A stretch of 24,386 nt of DNA from Acidobacteriota bacterium. Lineage in GTDB: Bacteria; Acidobacteriota; Terriglobia; Terriglobales; Acidobacteriaceae. The translations under genes and the position numbers were made by a program. The stretch is taken from contig JAKCDN010000006.1 of the NCBI GenBank assembly GCA_021841795.1, positions 1 through 24,386 of the forward strand, given 5' to 3'. The notes under the pieces were generated by a model. The model did no database searches and had not been told where the DNA came from. It saw only the letters and a program-made list of their open reading frames with translations. Positions 16,877-24,386 of the stretch are shown here, piece after piece; position 1 is the stretch's first letter, and every line of letters begins with the position of its first letter.

Positions 16877-17507
16877 GTGCGCAGTTCCATCGAGCAGTGT
16901 CCCTGGATTCCGGAACTGCTCGATCCCGCTGATGCGCGCAAGCGTATCGCTTTTTACTACGAGAGCCTCGTCCAGATGGATGACTGCGCGGGGCAGGTCC
17001 TGGCCGCGCTTCTGCGCCTCGGTCTCGATCGCAACACCACCGTCGTCTACACCTCTGATCATGGCGAGATGCTGGACGACCTCGGCCTCTGGAACAAATT
17101 CCAGTTCTACGAAGGCTCCTGCGGCATCCCGCTCGCCGTCAGGCTGTGCAACTCTGCACCCCCACTTTGTGATTACCCGCCAGCTTGGTCTCGCTGCTGG
17201 CCATTCTTCCTGAACTGTGCAATGCGCCATTGACTGCGTCTCTGACGGCGCCAGCTTTGTCGGCCTCCTGTCCAGCCGCCGCTCCGGCCCATCAAACGCG
17301 CCCGCCTTTGCCGAGTACGATCTGGGCACGCCCACCGCGAAATATATGATCCGCGACGGCGCATTCAAGTACACACTGTGGGTGAACGATATTCCTGGGC
17401 TCTACGCCCTTCGCAACGATTCCAGCGAGCGGCGCAATCTGGCTGCCAATCCCTCGTATCAGGAAACTGTCTCGCGGCTGTGTCAGCAAATTCTTGACTG
17501 GCACTAG
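16877..17507 (+). pseudogene. Remnant of a second sulfatase, frameshifted and lacking its N-terminus
   Basis: Only the C-terminal half of a choline-sulfatase/arylsulfatase-like protein is left, spread over three frames. Frame one: PWIPELLDPADARKRIAFYY, then VVYTSDHGEML (metal-site Asp and His) and GLWNKFQFYEGSCGIPLAVR. From about 17182 the family pattern continues in a second frame as SLVSLLAILPELCNAPLTAS. From 17244 it moves to a third frame as DGASFVGLLSS, then KYMIRDGAFKYTLWVND and LYALRNDSSERRNLAANPSY, to a stop at 17507. The front half with the formylglycine C-x-P/A-x-R motif is missing: sulfatase sequence starts only about 76 bases after the rhamnosidase stop. A deletion and at least two frameshifts make it non-functional. 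It probably once belonged to the esterase/rhamnosidase operon. Confidence 0.88.
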
Positions 17508-17650
17508 CCCGCCGCAATGCAGCGCAGCTCCTGAATCGTGGTGCGGTCCGCAAAGCCGGTCTCGCTCCGGCATCCTCTGCGCAAGATTACGGTTCGCTTC
17601 GTCTCCGGACATTGCCGCTCCGCCGTCCGCGTCCTCCAGTTCCTGTCCGC

Positions 17651-17690
17651 AAAAAAACACCGGCCGCTACGGAAGATCCGTGCGGCCGGT
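17651..17690 (-). terminator. Intrinsic terminator of receptor 2
   Basis: Read on the minus strand, ACCGGCCGCACGGA (17690-17677), a 3-base loop, and the complementary arm with one bulged base (17673-17659) form a 14-bp GC-rich stem. It is followed by G and seven T (complement of the A-run 17651-17657). It begins 25 bases after the receptor stop and is a textbook intrinsic terminator. Confidence 0.9.
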
Positions 17691-17715
17691 TGAAGCTTCT
17701 TGCAACTGTTGTAGC

Positions 17716-20700
17716 CTACCAGAGAACCTTGGCGGCCATCTGCAGGGTCCGCGCTCCACCCCACCCTGTGATCTCGTCGTACGTTCCGGTGCAGCAGCCG
17801 CTGTTGGGCTGGTCCGGCAGCGGGTGGTTCAGCGAGCTGAAGGCATCGGTTCGCCATTGCAGCGTCAGGTTGTTCCAGATCGGAAACTCCTTGAACGCAG
17901 AAAGGTCCAGATTCGTGTTGTGCGGACCGGTCAAGTCATTGCGCCGTTCATTGCCGAACGTATTCTCGGCTGGAATCGCGTAGCACGATTTGTTGAAGTA
18001 CTGTGAGAACGTCCGCGAACCCGTGTTCCCATTGCAGGTCTGCTGTGCCCGCATCGTGATGGCTCCGCCCGTGTTGGAGTTGTCGGTGGCCGTTACGTTG
18101 AACGGAAATCCTCCTTCAAACGTCAGCAACCCGCTGAACCGCCATCCGCCAAGCTGATTTTCCCACCACTTCCCGCTGTTTAGGAATGGTTTGCCCTTGC
18201 CGAACGGCAGCTCGTAGATCCATGAGGCCTTGTACACAAGCTTCTGCATGAAGTCCGAACGTCCGTAATCAACATGCGGATTGAGTCCCATCTCGCCGCT
18301 CGGTGTCCCGTGATCGGAGTCCTGAAAATCCAGTGATTTACCCCAGACAACGTTCGTGTTCACTGAGAATCCGCTGGAGAACTGCTTCTTCAGCGATGCC
18401 TCGAGCCCGTTGTAGTTTGAGGATCCTGACTTCCGCTGCTGCAGAATATTCCCGGGAATCGCCTGGAACGGCCGGCGCGCGTTGATGTCGGCCGTGCTGC
18501 CGGGGTTCGTGTCGTTCGGACCGGGTAATGCCGCCAGGTTGATGTTGCTGAAGTTGAAGATGTGGTGATTCGCGCTCCCCACATAGTCCACCGTGACCAG
18601 CCAACTGCTGCCGATGGTGCGCTGCACCGCCAGGTTCCATTGCTCGCTATAGCTGGTCGGCATCTTCTCCGCAAACGTCAGGCTGCCCGGCACAAACGTG
18701 CCGTTCGGTGCCGGCATCTGTGACCAGATGGCCTCCGCGTCTGCCAGTGTGAAGAACTCCTGCTGCCCCGGCGCTGCACCGGTGTCCGGATTCGGCGCGG
18801 TGTTCGACGCCGGCCAGATGACCGGATTGACCTGTGTCTGGGTGGAGTTCAGGCCCGTGTTGAACAGCGGGTCCGTCATCATGCCCTGCAGGTCAAAGTA
18901 GCTGAACTGGTAGTAGTAAATGCCTCCGCCGCCGTGGATCGCCGTCTTGTCGTTCAGCGCGTACGCAAATCCCGCTCTGGGGCTGAAGTTGTACTTGTTG
19001 GGCAAAAATGTCGCTTCCGTGAACTTGCCCGTCTGCGGGTTCAGCCAGCCCGCGTGCCCATACTGCTCTGCCGGAGGCGAGTAGTAATCGTAGCGCAGGC
19101 CCAGGTTGATGGTTAGCTTCGGTGAGACGCGCCAGTCGTCCTGGATGTACGGCATCAGGTTGTGCTGGTGGAAGTAGCCCACTTCGCTCCCTGCCGTTGC
19201 ATTCGTGGCGCTGTAATCTCCCAGCAAGTAGTCGGCAAGCTCATTCGCTGACGGCATCTTCTGCACTGTGCCCAGCAGCCACTGTCCCGGACGCTGCCAT
19301 GCCGCCCCGCTCGATCCGTTGTACGTATATTCGCCGCTCACACTCAATGCGCCATTGGGCTGTCCCGTGTACCAGAATGCGTTGTAGTCCACCACATCCC
19401 ATTCCAGCCCGGCAAAGATTGAGTGCTTGCCCCGCACCCAGTTCAACTCGTCGCTGTACTCGTACATGTTCTGGGTCGCGCCCAGTGGTGAACCGCTCGG
19501 GCCCGAGTAGCCGCCCACGTTGAACGCCGGCAGACCCCACACCGAAGGCGGCGGGTTCAGGCCGCTCAGGCCAAACAGCGTCACGTAATCTGTGCCGTTG
19601 TTCACCTGGGCGAATTGCTGCCCGTTGATTGACCGCGCAAATCCCACGCGCCCCGTGTTCACCAGCGACGGCGAGAAGACGTGACTCTCTTCAATGTAAA
19701 TGTCGGTTCCGAAGAGCTGATTCACTTCATCTTCGTTCTGCACCCCGATGTGATCCCACTGCTCCGGTCTCGTAATCACGGGGTTATTCGTGTCGTACGC
19801 GCCCCACAGATGGTCGTTGTCACTGATGTTGTAGTCGCCACGCCCCAGCCAGTCATCGTGATTGAACTTGGTCTTCGCGAACTGGCTCCCGTAGTTGTTG
19901 CCCGCCGATGTGTTCAAAAAATTCGGCAGCGGATACACCAGCTTCAGGTACTGGGTTGCCAGGGGGCTTATTCTCCCCGGGGGGATCACATTCTGTTGAC
20001 CGTTGTACGTCATCACCTGCAGTACGTTCGGTCCTGCCCCTGTCCCGCCCGTCCCGTTGGCTGCGTTGTACGTGTTTGGATCGTAGATGATCGTCGCCGG
20101 CTGCTTGGTCTCGGAGTTTGCCACCGTATCGGCCTGGAAGTTGCCCCCACGCTCGTCCGCCGTCGGTATATACGCCTGCTTGAACGCCGCTTGGATCTGA
20201 CGGAAGCCCTGATAATCAACAAAGAAGAATGCCTTGTTGTGTGTGAATGGCAGCTTCCATCCTGCGTTGGCGCCGAACATGTTATACCGCAGCTCTCCCA
20301 GCGGACCTGCTGCGTATCCACGCGCGTTGAACGCATCGTTTTCCAGATAATCGTACGCACGCCCGTGGAACGTCTCGGTGCCGCTCTTGGTCAATGCGTT
20401 CAGCGCGTTCGCGCCGTCGTAGCGTGCATTTGCGCTGCTGCGGATCACCTGAACTTCCTGCGTCGCTTCCACCGGCGTCTGTACCGTTGCCGTCTGGTCA
20501 AAGTAGCTCATGTCGACCACGCCGTCGAGAAGGTAGCTGGTGGACCAGAATCCCTGGCCCGCAATGAAAAGCTGATTGCTCTGCATGTTGTACTGGCTCA
20601 CGTTCGAGCCAATATGGTTATCGCCCAACTGCGATCCAGGCTGCACTCCCACTTCGAGCGTCTGCGCATAGAACGTTGCGTTGCGGTAACTCGATTCCGC

Positions 20701-21204
20701 CGGTGTGTTTTCCACCGTCTTCGCGTCCATCACCTCGCTCAGTTGGTGATCCTGGGTCTCCAGTCCCGTGGTCTCTTCCGCCACCACCTCGACCTTCTCG
20801 CTGGCCGGCCCCACCTTCAGGCTGAAGTTCACGTTCAGAACCTGGCCGATCGTCAGCGTTACAGTTGATGCCGATTCGGCAAAGCTTGTCGCCGCCACGT
20901 CAAGCGAGTACGGGCCAGGCGGTAGCGCCGGAATCGAGAACACTCCCGCGCCATTGGTCACGGTCTTGCGCGTATCCCCCGTGGCCGTGTTCTTGGCCGT
21001 GATTGCGGCGCCGGCCACCGCTGCGCCGCCTGGATCGGTCACCACTCCTGTGATAGTGCCCGACGCCGTCTGCGCCCGCGCCGGAGCTTGCAGAAATAGC
21101 ATCGCCATCAGCATCGCCGTAAACAACCATCCGCCGCCGAAGATGCTTCCGCGATGGAGTGCAGGTCCTGGGAAACGATTCGCCGTTCGTGCATTTCGTT
21201 GCAT
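17716..21204 (-). CDS. TonB-dependent receptor 2, Oar/SusC-like, with carboxypeptidase-regulatory-like domain
   Basis: Outer-membrane importer of 1162 residues, same architecture as receptor 1 but clearly divergent in sequence. ATG at 21204 has GGAGG 8 bases upstream. The n-region is long, then the signal core LFTAMLMAMLFLQAPARA cleaves near residue 44. Residues about 48-130 are the regulatory-like beta-sandwich (ITGVVTDPGGAAVAGAAITA, LPPGPYSLDVAATSF). The plug region follows (QLFIAGQGFWSTSYLLDGVV, NALTKSGTETFHG), then a barrel typical of acidobacterial receptors (DDWRVSPKLTINLGLRYDYY). It ends in KVLW, where the terminal Trp can serve as the barrel-assembly signal. The gene is divergent from the GH27 remnant and convergent with the sulfatase remnant, with its own promoter and terminator. 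The shared 20-bp element sits 199 bp upstream of its start, suggesting co-regulation with the rhamnosidase operon and the lyase-like gene. Ligand unknown. Confidence 0.94.
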   Translation of the reverse strand: MQRNARTANRFPGPALHRGSIFGGGWLFTAMLMAMLFLQAPARAQTASGTITGVVTDPGGAAVAGAAITAKNTATGDTRKTVTNGAGVFSIPALPPGPYSLDVAATSFAESASTVTLTIGQVLNVNFSLKVGPASEKVEVVAEETTGLETQDHQLSEVMDAKTVENTPAESSYRNATFYAQTLEVGVQPGSQLGDNHIGSNVSQYNMQSNQLFIAGQGFWSTSYLLDGVVDMSYFDQTATVQTPVEATQEVQVIRSSANARYDGANALNALTKSGTETFHGRAYDYLENDAFNARGYAAGPLGELRYNMFGANAGWKLPFTHNKAFFFVDYQGFRQIQAAFKQAYIPTADERGGNFQADTVANSETKQPATIIYDPNTYNAANGTGGTGAGPNVLQVMTYNGQQNVIPPGRISPLATQYLKLVYPLPNFLNTSAGNNYGSQFAKTKFNHDDWLGRGDYNISDNDHLWGAYDTNNPVITRPEQWDHIGVQNEDEVNQLFGTDIYIEESHVFSPSLVNTGRVGFARSINGQQFAQVNNGTDYVTLFGLSGLNPPPSVWGLPAFNVGGYSGPSGSPLGATQNMYEYSDELNWVRGKHSIFAGLEWDVVDYNAFWYTGQPNGALSVSGEYTYNGSSGAAWQRPGQWLLGTVQKMPSANELADYLLGDYSATNATAGSEVGYFHQHNLMPYIQDDWRVSPKLTINLGLRYDYYSPPAEQYGHAGWLNPQTGKFTEATFLPNKYNFSPRAGFAYALNDKTAIHGGGGIYYYQFSYFDLQGMMTDPLFNTGLNSTQTQVNPVIWPASNTAPNPDTGAAPGQQEFFTLADAEAIWSQMPAPNGTFVPGSLTFAEKMPTSYSEQWNLAVQRTIGSSWLVTVDYVGSANHHIFNFSNINLAALPGPNDTNPGSTADINARRPFQAIPGNILQQRKSGSSNYNGLEASLKKQFSSGFSVNTNVVWGKSLDFQDSDHGTPSGEMGLNPHVDYGRSDFMQKLVYKASWIYELPFGKGKPFLNSGKWWENQLGGWRFSGLLTFEGGFPFNVTATDNSNTGGAITMRAQQTCNGNTGSRTFSQYFNKSCYAIPAENTFGNERRNDLTGPHNTNLDLSAFKEFPIWNNLTLQWRTDAFSSLNHPLPDQPNSGCCTGTYDEITGWGGARTLQMAAKVLW

Positions 21205-21379
21205 TTCTATTGCCTCCGAAGTTTGTTGAACATTGAAAACCTAAAGCCACTAAGCTCCGGCCGAGCCTCCTGGCTTGAACGAGCAAGTCTGTAATTCCCG
21301 GCGGATAGTACGTGTGGACCGGAGCGCATCCTTGCAACCGCCATGACTGCCAGGACGGCCGTCAGAGCGAATCTGCACC

Positions 21380-21408
21380 ATAAGAGACTTCGTGCGTAGG
21401 GTTGGCAA
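21380..21408 (-). promoter_or_regulatory. Candidate sigma-70-type promoter of receptor 2
   Basis: On the minus strand, TTGCCA (21408-21403) and TCTTAT (21385-21380) are 17 bases apart. The -10 box matches 4 of 6 consensus bases and the -35 box 4 of 6. An AT-rich stretch (21431-21475) lies just upstream and could act as an UP element. The implied leader is about 170 bases. The -35 box is part of the shared 20-bp element. Confidence 0.5.
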
Positions 21409-21429
21409 GTGAGTTTACCGTAACCCTAC
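21396..21429. repeat. Perfect 8-bp inverted repeat framing element copy 3
   Basis: GTAGGGTT (21396-21403) and AACCCTAC (21422-21429) are exact inverted copies separated by 18 bases, and they enclose almost exactly the shared 20-bp element. Neither other copy of the element has this frame. It could extend the operator or mark a second protein-binding site. Confidence 0.6.
21404..21423 (-). promoter_or_regulatory. Shared 20-bp element, copy 3 (upstream of receptor 2)
   Basis: On the minus strand this reads TTACGGTAAACTCACTTGCC. It is the best reference copy: 18/20 against copy 1 and 17/20 against copy 2. It overlaps the candidate -35 box of receptor 2, a position that fits a repressor site. 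It also lies between receptor 2 and the divergent GH27 remnant, so it may once have controlled both. Confidence 0.65.
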
Positions 21430-21496
21430 AGTATGATTATTTATGTCATTTATAATGAATAATTTAAACCGTGTCCTCGCGCTTTATTCAGTGCGT

Positions 21497-22403
21497 TCCC
21501 GCCTTGCCGCCGCCGGCCAGATCGTCGCCTCTGGCATGAAAGACGCCGGTTATGTCTACGTGAACATCGACGACATACGTGAGGGCGAGCGCGACGCCGG
21601 CGGCGTGATGCACCGAATGCCAAACTCCCTGATATGAAAGCCCTGGCCGACTACATCCACTCCAGAGGACTCAGGATCGGCATCTACTCTTCGCCTGGCC
21701 CGCTCAACTGTGCCCACTTCGCCGGCTCCTACGGGCACGAGGCCCACGATGCGAAGTTGTTCGCCTCCTGGGGCATCGACTATCTCAAATACGACCTCTG
21801 CGGACTCCGGCTCATCATGAGGCAGCAGGCGCCCGACGCCAGCGTCGTGCAAATGCGTATCATGATCGCCGCCTACAACAAAATGGACCGGGCCCTCAAT
21901 GCCTATGGCCGTCCAATCGTCTACTCCCTCTGTGAATACGGTTGGGATGCCGTGTTGGAGTGGGCTCCCTCCGTCGGCGCCAATCTCTGGCGGACCACCC
22001 GAGGCGTGCAGCCTGTCTGGGAGAGTATCTACTCGATTATCAACTCCCGGCGGGCCTCGCGCGCGCCGCCGGACCCGGCCATGGGAACGATCCCGCTATG
22101 CTCGAACTGGGTAACGGTAAGCTCAACTTGGCGGAGAACCGCGCCCATTTCTCCATGTGGGCCTGCTGGCCGCGCCCCTGCTGGCCGGCAATGATCTGCC
22201 CCCACACGACTCCCGAGATCAAAGCCATTCTCACCAACCGCCGCGTGATCGCAATTGACCAGGATCACCTCGGTCAGCAGGCCACGTGCGCCTACAGTGA
22301 AGGTGAAGTGGATGTGTGGGTGCTCCACCTGTCCGGCGGCGCGCTTGCCCTCGATATCGTCCAGCGTGACATTCTGCCGGTGCTCATCTACGCGCCCCGC
22401 TGA
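21497..22403 (+). pseudogene. Remnant of a GH27 alpha-galactosidase, multiply frameshifted
   Basis: Family-typical segments lie in order but in different frames. The first is QIVASGMKDAGYVYVNIDD. From 21634, KALADYIHSRGLRIGIYSSP, SYGHEAHDAKLFASWGIDYL and KYDLC follow (the nucleophile Asp codon 21793-21795 is kept), then GRPIVYSLCEYGWDAV and NLWRTT. After a shift near 22040-22060, AGPGHGNDPAMLELGNG appears, where the usual Trp before Asn-Asp is Gly. A further pair of opposite one-base shifts, near 22161-22163 and in the C-run 22199-22203, scrambles about 13 residues that should read LLAAPLLAGNDLP. The frame then ends as TPEIKAILTNRRVIAIDQDH to a stop at 22403. The first catalytic-barrel strand (MGWNSWN-type region) is missing and the C-terminal domain is short. 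With at least four shifts and a lost N-terminus it cannot make the enzyme. Confidence 0.9.
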
Positions 22404-22561
22404 GCGGTTCTCCGCGCACGCCAGCCGCCTGGATCAGATTCTCCAGGTTTCCTCGCGCGGCGAAACGCAAAACCGCGCGCTCGTCTGCATCGAGACTCCC
22501 CGCTCGTTCCGCGGCCATCGCGCCACGAGCGGGAGATCGCGCTCTCAGCCCTCGCGCCGCA

Positions 22562-24386
22562 TCAATGCTGGCCTGCGTGTGGGTAATCCACGCGCACCGC
22601 CAGAATCTCATAAGGATGAACCGCTACCCGGACGCGGCCGTTCTCTATGGTGAGCGGCTGCCCTTCGGGCTGCTCCAGCAGGTTGGCTTCCACCGCCCCC
22701 TGCGCGCCGTCCGGAACCTTCAACTCCACCGTCCCCGCTTTGCCTGCCCATTCGTAAAGATGGAAGATCAGCGCGTTGCTGTCCTCGGCCTTTTTCATGG
22801 CCGAGATCACCACGTTATCCGCCGAAGCTGAGACAAAGGAGTACTCTGCCGGCATCGCCCCCGCGTGCGCCTCCACCGCCGTGGCCACCGGCGCTTCGTT
22901 GAACTCGTAGCCGTGCCGCACCGTCATGGCCTGCTTCCAGTCCCCCGCATGCGGATAGAGCGCATAACTGAAGTGCTGGTGCCCCCGGTCCGCATTCGCA
23001 TCCGGCGACGTGGGTGAGCGCAGCAGCGTCAGGCGCAGAGTATTCCCCGCGGCGTCATAGCCGAACTTCGAGTCGTTAATCAGACTCAGCCCCTGTGTGC
23101 TGTTCCCCAGATCGGCCCAGCGCAGCGCCGGCGCCTCGAAGCGCGCCTTCTCCCAGCTGTTGTTTCGCGTCGTCGGCCGCTCGATGCTTCCGAACGGAAT
23201 CTCATAGGTCGCAAACGGCCCTGAAGCCGCCAGCGGAAACGCCGCCTTCAGCAGGATGTGCGACTCATGCCAGTCGATGTCGTTCACCACCTCGGCCTCG
23301 TCGCTGCCGGCGCGCAGCACGATCTGCTGCACAAACTTCGAGCTCTGCCAGTGCCGCGTCACGCGAATCATCGCCCGCAGCGGCCCTCGTTCGACCACCT
23401 CTACTGAGTCCGCCTTGGTCAGCAGTGCCGGCGGATGGTCGAACGTGCCCGGATCGATGTTCCACGCATCGTACTGCGCCGGCAGATCCTTGAAGGCCTC
23501 GAGCTGATTGCCGCAGCTCCCCGCCGCCAGCGCCTCGAATCCCGCCTTCTTGTCGTACAGGCTCGTGATGCATCCCGTCTTGGCGTCAACGGCCACGCGC
23601 AGATTCGCGTTCTCCAGCGTCGTTCCGTCCACCTGCAGATCGCTCGCAAAGTCGTGCTTGCCCGCAACCACATGCAGCACCTCGTAGCCCATCGGCGGCA
23701 GATCCTGAACCGCCGCCAGCAGATGAAATGTCTGCGTTGCGGCATCGGTCGAGAGAACCTGCGACGGCAGAACCGCGCCCTTCGCGTCCAGAACCGTCAC
23801 CTCTGTCGCCGGCGCCGGCAACTGCGCATCCACCTCCACCTGTGCCGAGCGCCGCCACGCCAGTGGATTAAACACCAGCACCGGCACTCCCTCCTGCGCC
23901 CGCGTATCGATGCGCGCCGCCAGCGTATGCAGCGCCTTCGCTGAGATCTCGTTCGTCTCCCACCGCACCGTGTCGAAGTCCTTTTGCGCGTCGCGGTAGA
24001 TCACCGCGATGCCCGATCCCGCCGCCAGATCGTGGAAGCCGTTAAACGCGATCTTCTTCCAGGCGTCCGTCAGCTCCGCATCCGGATACGCGTCCCCGTC
24101 CAGCCACGCCAGCGCCGCATAGTTTTCGGCATGAAGCGTCCACTCCGGCGCCTCGCGCAGATTGCGCTTCATCCCCGCCTGGGTCGTGTACACCCCGCGG
24201 TGATACTCCAGATACAGTTCGTCGTCCCATGTCGGGATCGAGACCTCGCCCGCCGGCGGTGCTGAAGGATATTGATAGCCTTCGGCGATGCTCCGATAGT
24301 TCCACGTCTTCGACTGCGGAGCGATCTCCTTCTCCACTCCTTCCAGATACGGCGTCGCCGTGCCGAACTCCATCTTCGGCGCGACC
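22562..24386 (-). CDS. GH38-type alpha-mannosidase, C-terminal part (runs off the window)
   Basis: The frame is open to the right edge; about 607 residues are visible, so an apparent ATG at 24373 is internal. The segment WDDELYLEYHRGVYTTQAG (visible residues about 53-71) is the conserved GH38 stretch before the middle helical domain, which follows with MKRNLREA, FNGFHDLAAGSGI and Tyr-Arg-Asp-Ala. From about residue 170 the large beta-sandwich C-terminal domains begin (VPVLVFNPLAWRR, ENANLRVAVDAKTGCITSLY, AWNIDP, SLINDSKFGYDA). The protein ends AVRVDYPHAGQH. The catalytic Asp and zinc ligands of GH38 lie in the N-terminal part outside the window, so activity cannot be judged. No frameshift is seen. 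It would trim alpha-mannosides, adding a further exo-activity to the locus. It is convergent with the GH27 remnant, with 158 bases between them and no clear terminator. Confidence 0.92.
   Translation of the reverse strand, partial: VAPKMEFGTATPYLEGVEKEIAPQSKTWNYRSIAEGYQYPSAPPAGEVSIPTWDDELYLEYHRGVYTTQAGMKRNLREAPEWTLHAENYAALAWLDGDAYPDAELTDAWKKIAFNGFHDLAAGSGIAVIYRDAQKDFDTVRWETNEISAKALHTLAARIDTRAQEGVPVLVFNPLAWRRSAQVEVDAQLPAPATEVTVLDAKGAVLPSQVLSTDAATQTFHLLAAVQDLPPMGYEVLHVVAGKHDFASDLQVDGTTLENANLRVAVDAKTGCITSLYDKKAGFEALAAGSCGNQLEAFKDLPAQYDAWNIDPGTFDHPPALLTKADSVEVVERGPLRAMIRVTRHWQSSKFVQQIVLRAGSDEAEVVNDIDWHESHILLKAAFPLAASGPFATYEIPFGSIERPTTRNNSWEKARFEAPALRWADLGNSTQGLSLINDSKFGYDAAGNTLRLTLLRSPTSPDANADRGHQHFSYALYPHAGDWKQAMTVRHGYEFNEAPVATAVEAHAGAMPAEYSFVSASADNVVISAMKKAEDSNALIFHLYEWAGKAGTVELKVPDGAQGAVEANLLEQPEGQPLTIENGRVRVAVHPYEILAVRVDYPHAGQH

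Noticed and set aside
19681..20868. Plus-strand open frame of 395 codons inside receptor 2
   Set aside because: Antisense to an intact receptor; Arg/Val/His-rich translation with no domain, so a shadow of codon bias.
21431..21475. AT-rich stretch with ATTATT/AATAAT inverted repeat, considered as an insertion-sequence end or origin
   Set aside because: No transposase, target-site duplication or iterated repeats nearby. It is better explained as the promoter-proximal AT-rich region of receptor 2 or the GH27 remnant.
22404..22561. Short open frames between the GH27 remnant and the mannosidase
   Set aside because: They are low-complexity Arg/Ala/Ser translations on both strands with no start signals. 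The small CCTGGA/TCCAGG hairpin at 22428-22447 is too weak to call a terminator.
1..24386. CRISPR arrays, tRNA or rRNA genes, intact insertion sequences
   Set aside because: Reading through the window I found no regularly spaced repeats, no cloverleaf-like or ribosomal sequences, and no transposase-like proteins.

Overview
The window looks like chromosomal DNA from an Acidobacteriota bacterium, probably of the Terriglobales (Acidobacteriales) type. The DNA is GC-rich. It carries two very large Oar/SusC-like outer-membrane receptors with an N-terminal carboxypeptidase-regulatory-like domain and no SusD partner. It also carries secreted carbohydrate-active enzymes and a regulator whose N-terminal domain I know mainly from acidobacterial proteins. 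This assignment is inference from protein style; there is no rRNA or other marker.

Layout. 1-596: no recognisable gene, one short palindrome. 597-3929 (+): TonB-dependent receptor 1, followed by a large hairpin. 4339-5832 (+): secreted type I sulfatase with an intact C-x-A-x-R maturation motif, then a strong hairpin terminator. 6156-7451 (-): membrane-anchored, ToxR/CadC-like regulator. 7589-11671 (-): 1360-residue exported protein that looks like a heparinase II/III-type polysaccharide lyase with C-terminal fibronectin-III-like modules. 11882-12292 (-): C-terminal remnant of an unidentified gene. 12389-13711 and 13708-16800 (+): an SGNH/GDSL esterase and a GH106 alpha-L-rhamnosidase, overlapping by 4 bases as an operon. 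16877-17507 (+): frameshifted remnant of a second sulfatase. 17716-21204 (-): TonB-dependent receptor 2, with a textbook terminator. 21497-22403 (+): frameshifted remnant of a GH27 alpha-galactosidase. 22562-24386 (-): C-terminal part of a GH38 alpha-mannosidase that runs off the window.

Together this reads as a polysaccharide-utilisation-like locus: two outer-membrane importers, a sulfatase, a deacetylase-type esterase, an alpha-L-rhamnosidase, a lyase-like enzyme and exo-glycosidases. A sulfated and/or acetylated, rhamnose-containing glycan (ulvan-like or rhamnogalacturonan-like) is a plausible target, but the sequence does not settle it. Three genes are visibly decaying, so the locus seems to be under changing selection.

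The most interesting signal is a 20-bp element (TTACGGTAAACTCACTTGCC in its best form). It occurs three times, each time upstream of a different transcription unit and always in the same orientation relative to that unit: before the lyase-like gene, before the esterase/rhamnosidase operon and before receptor 2. It is a candidate operator that ties these genes into one regulon. At receptor 2 it overlaps a plausible -35 box and is framed by a perfect 8-bp inverted repeat.
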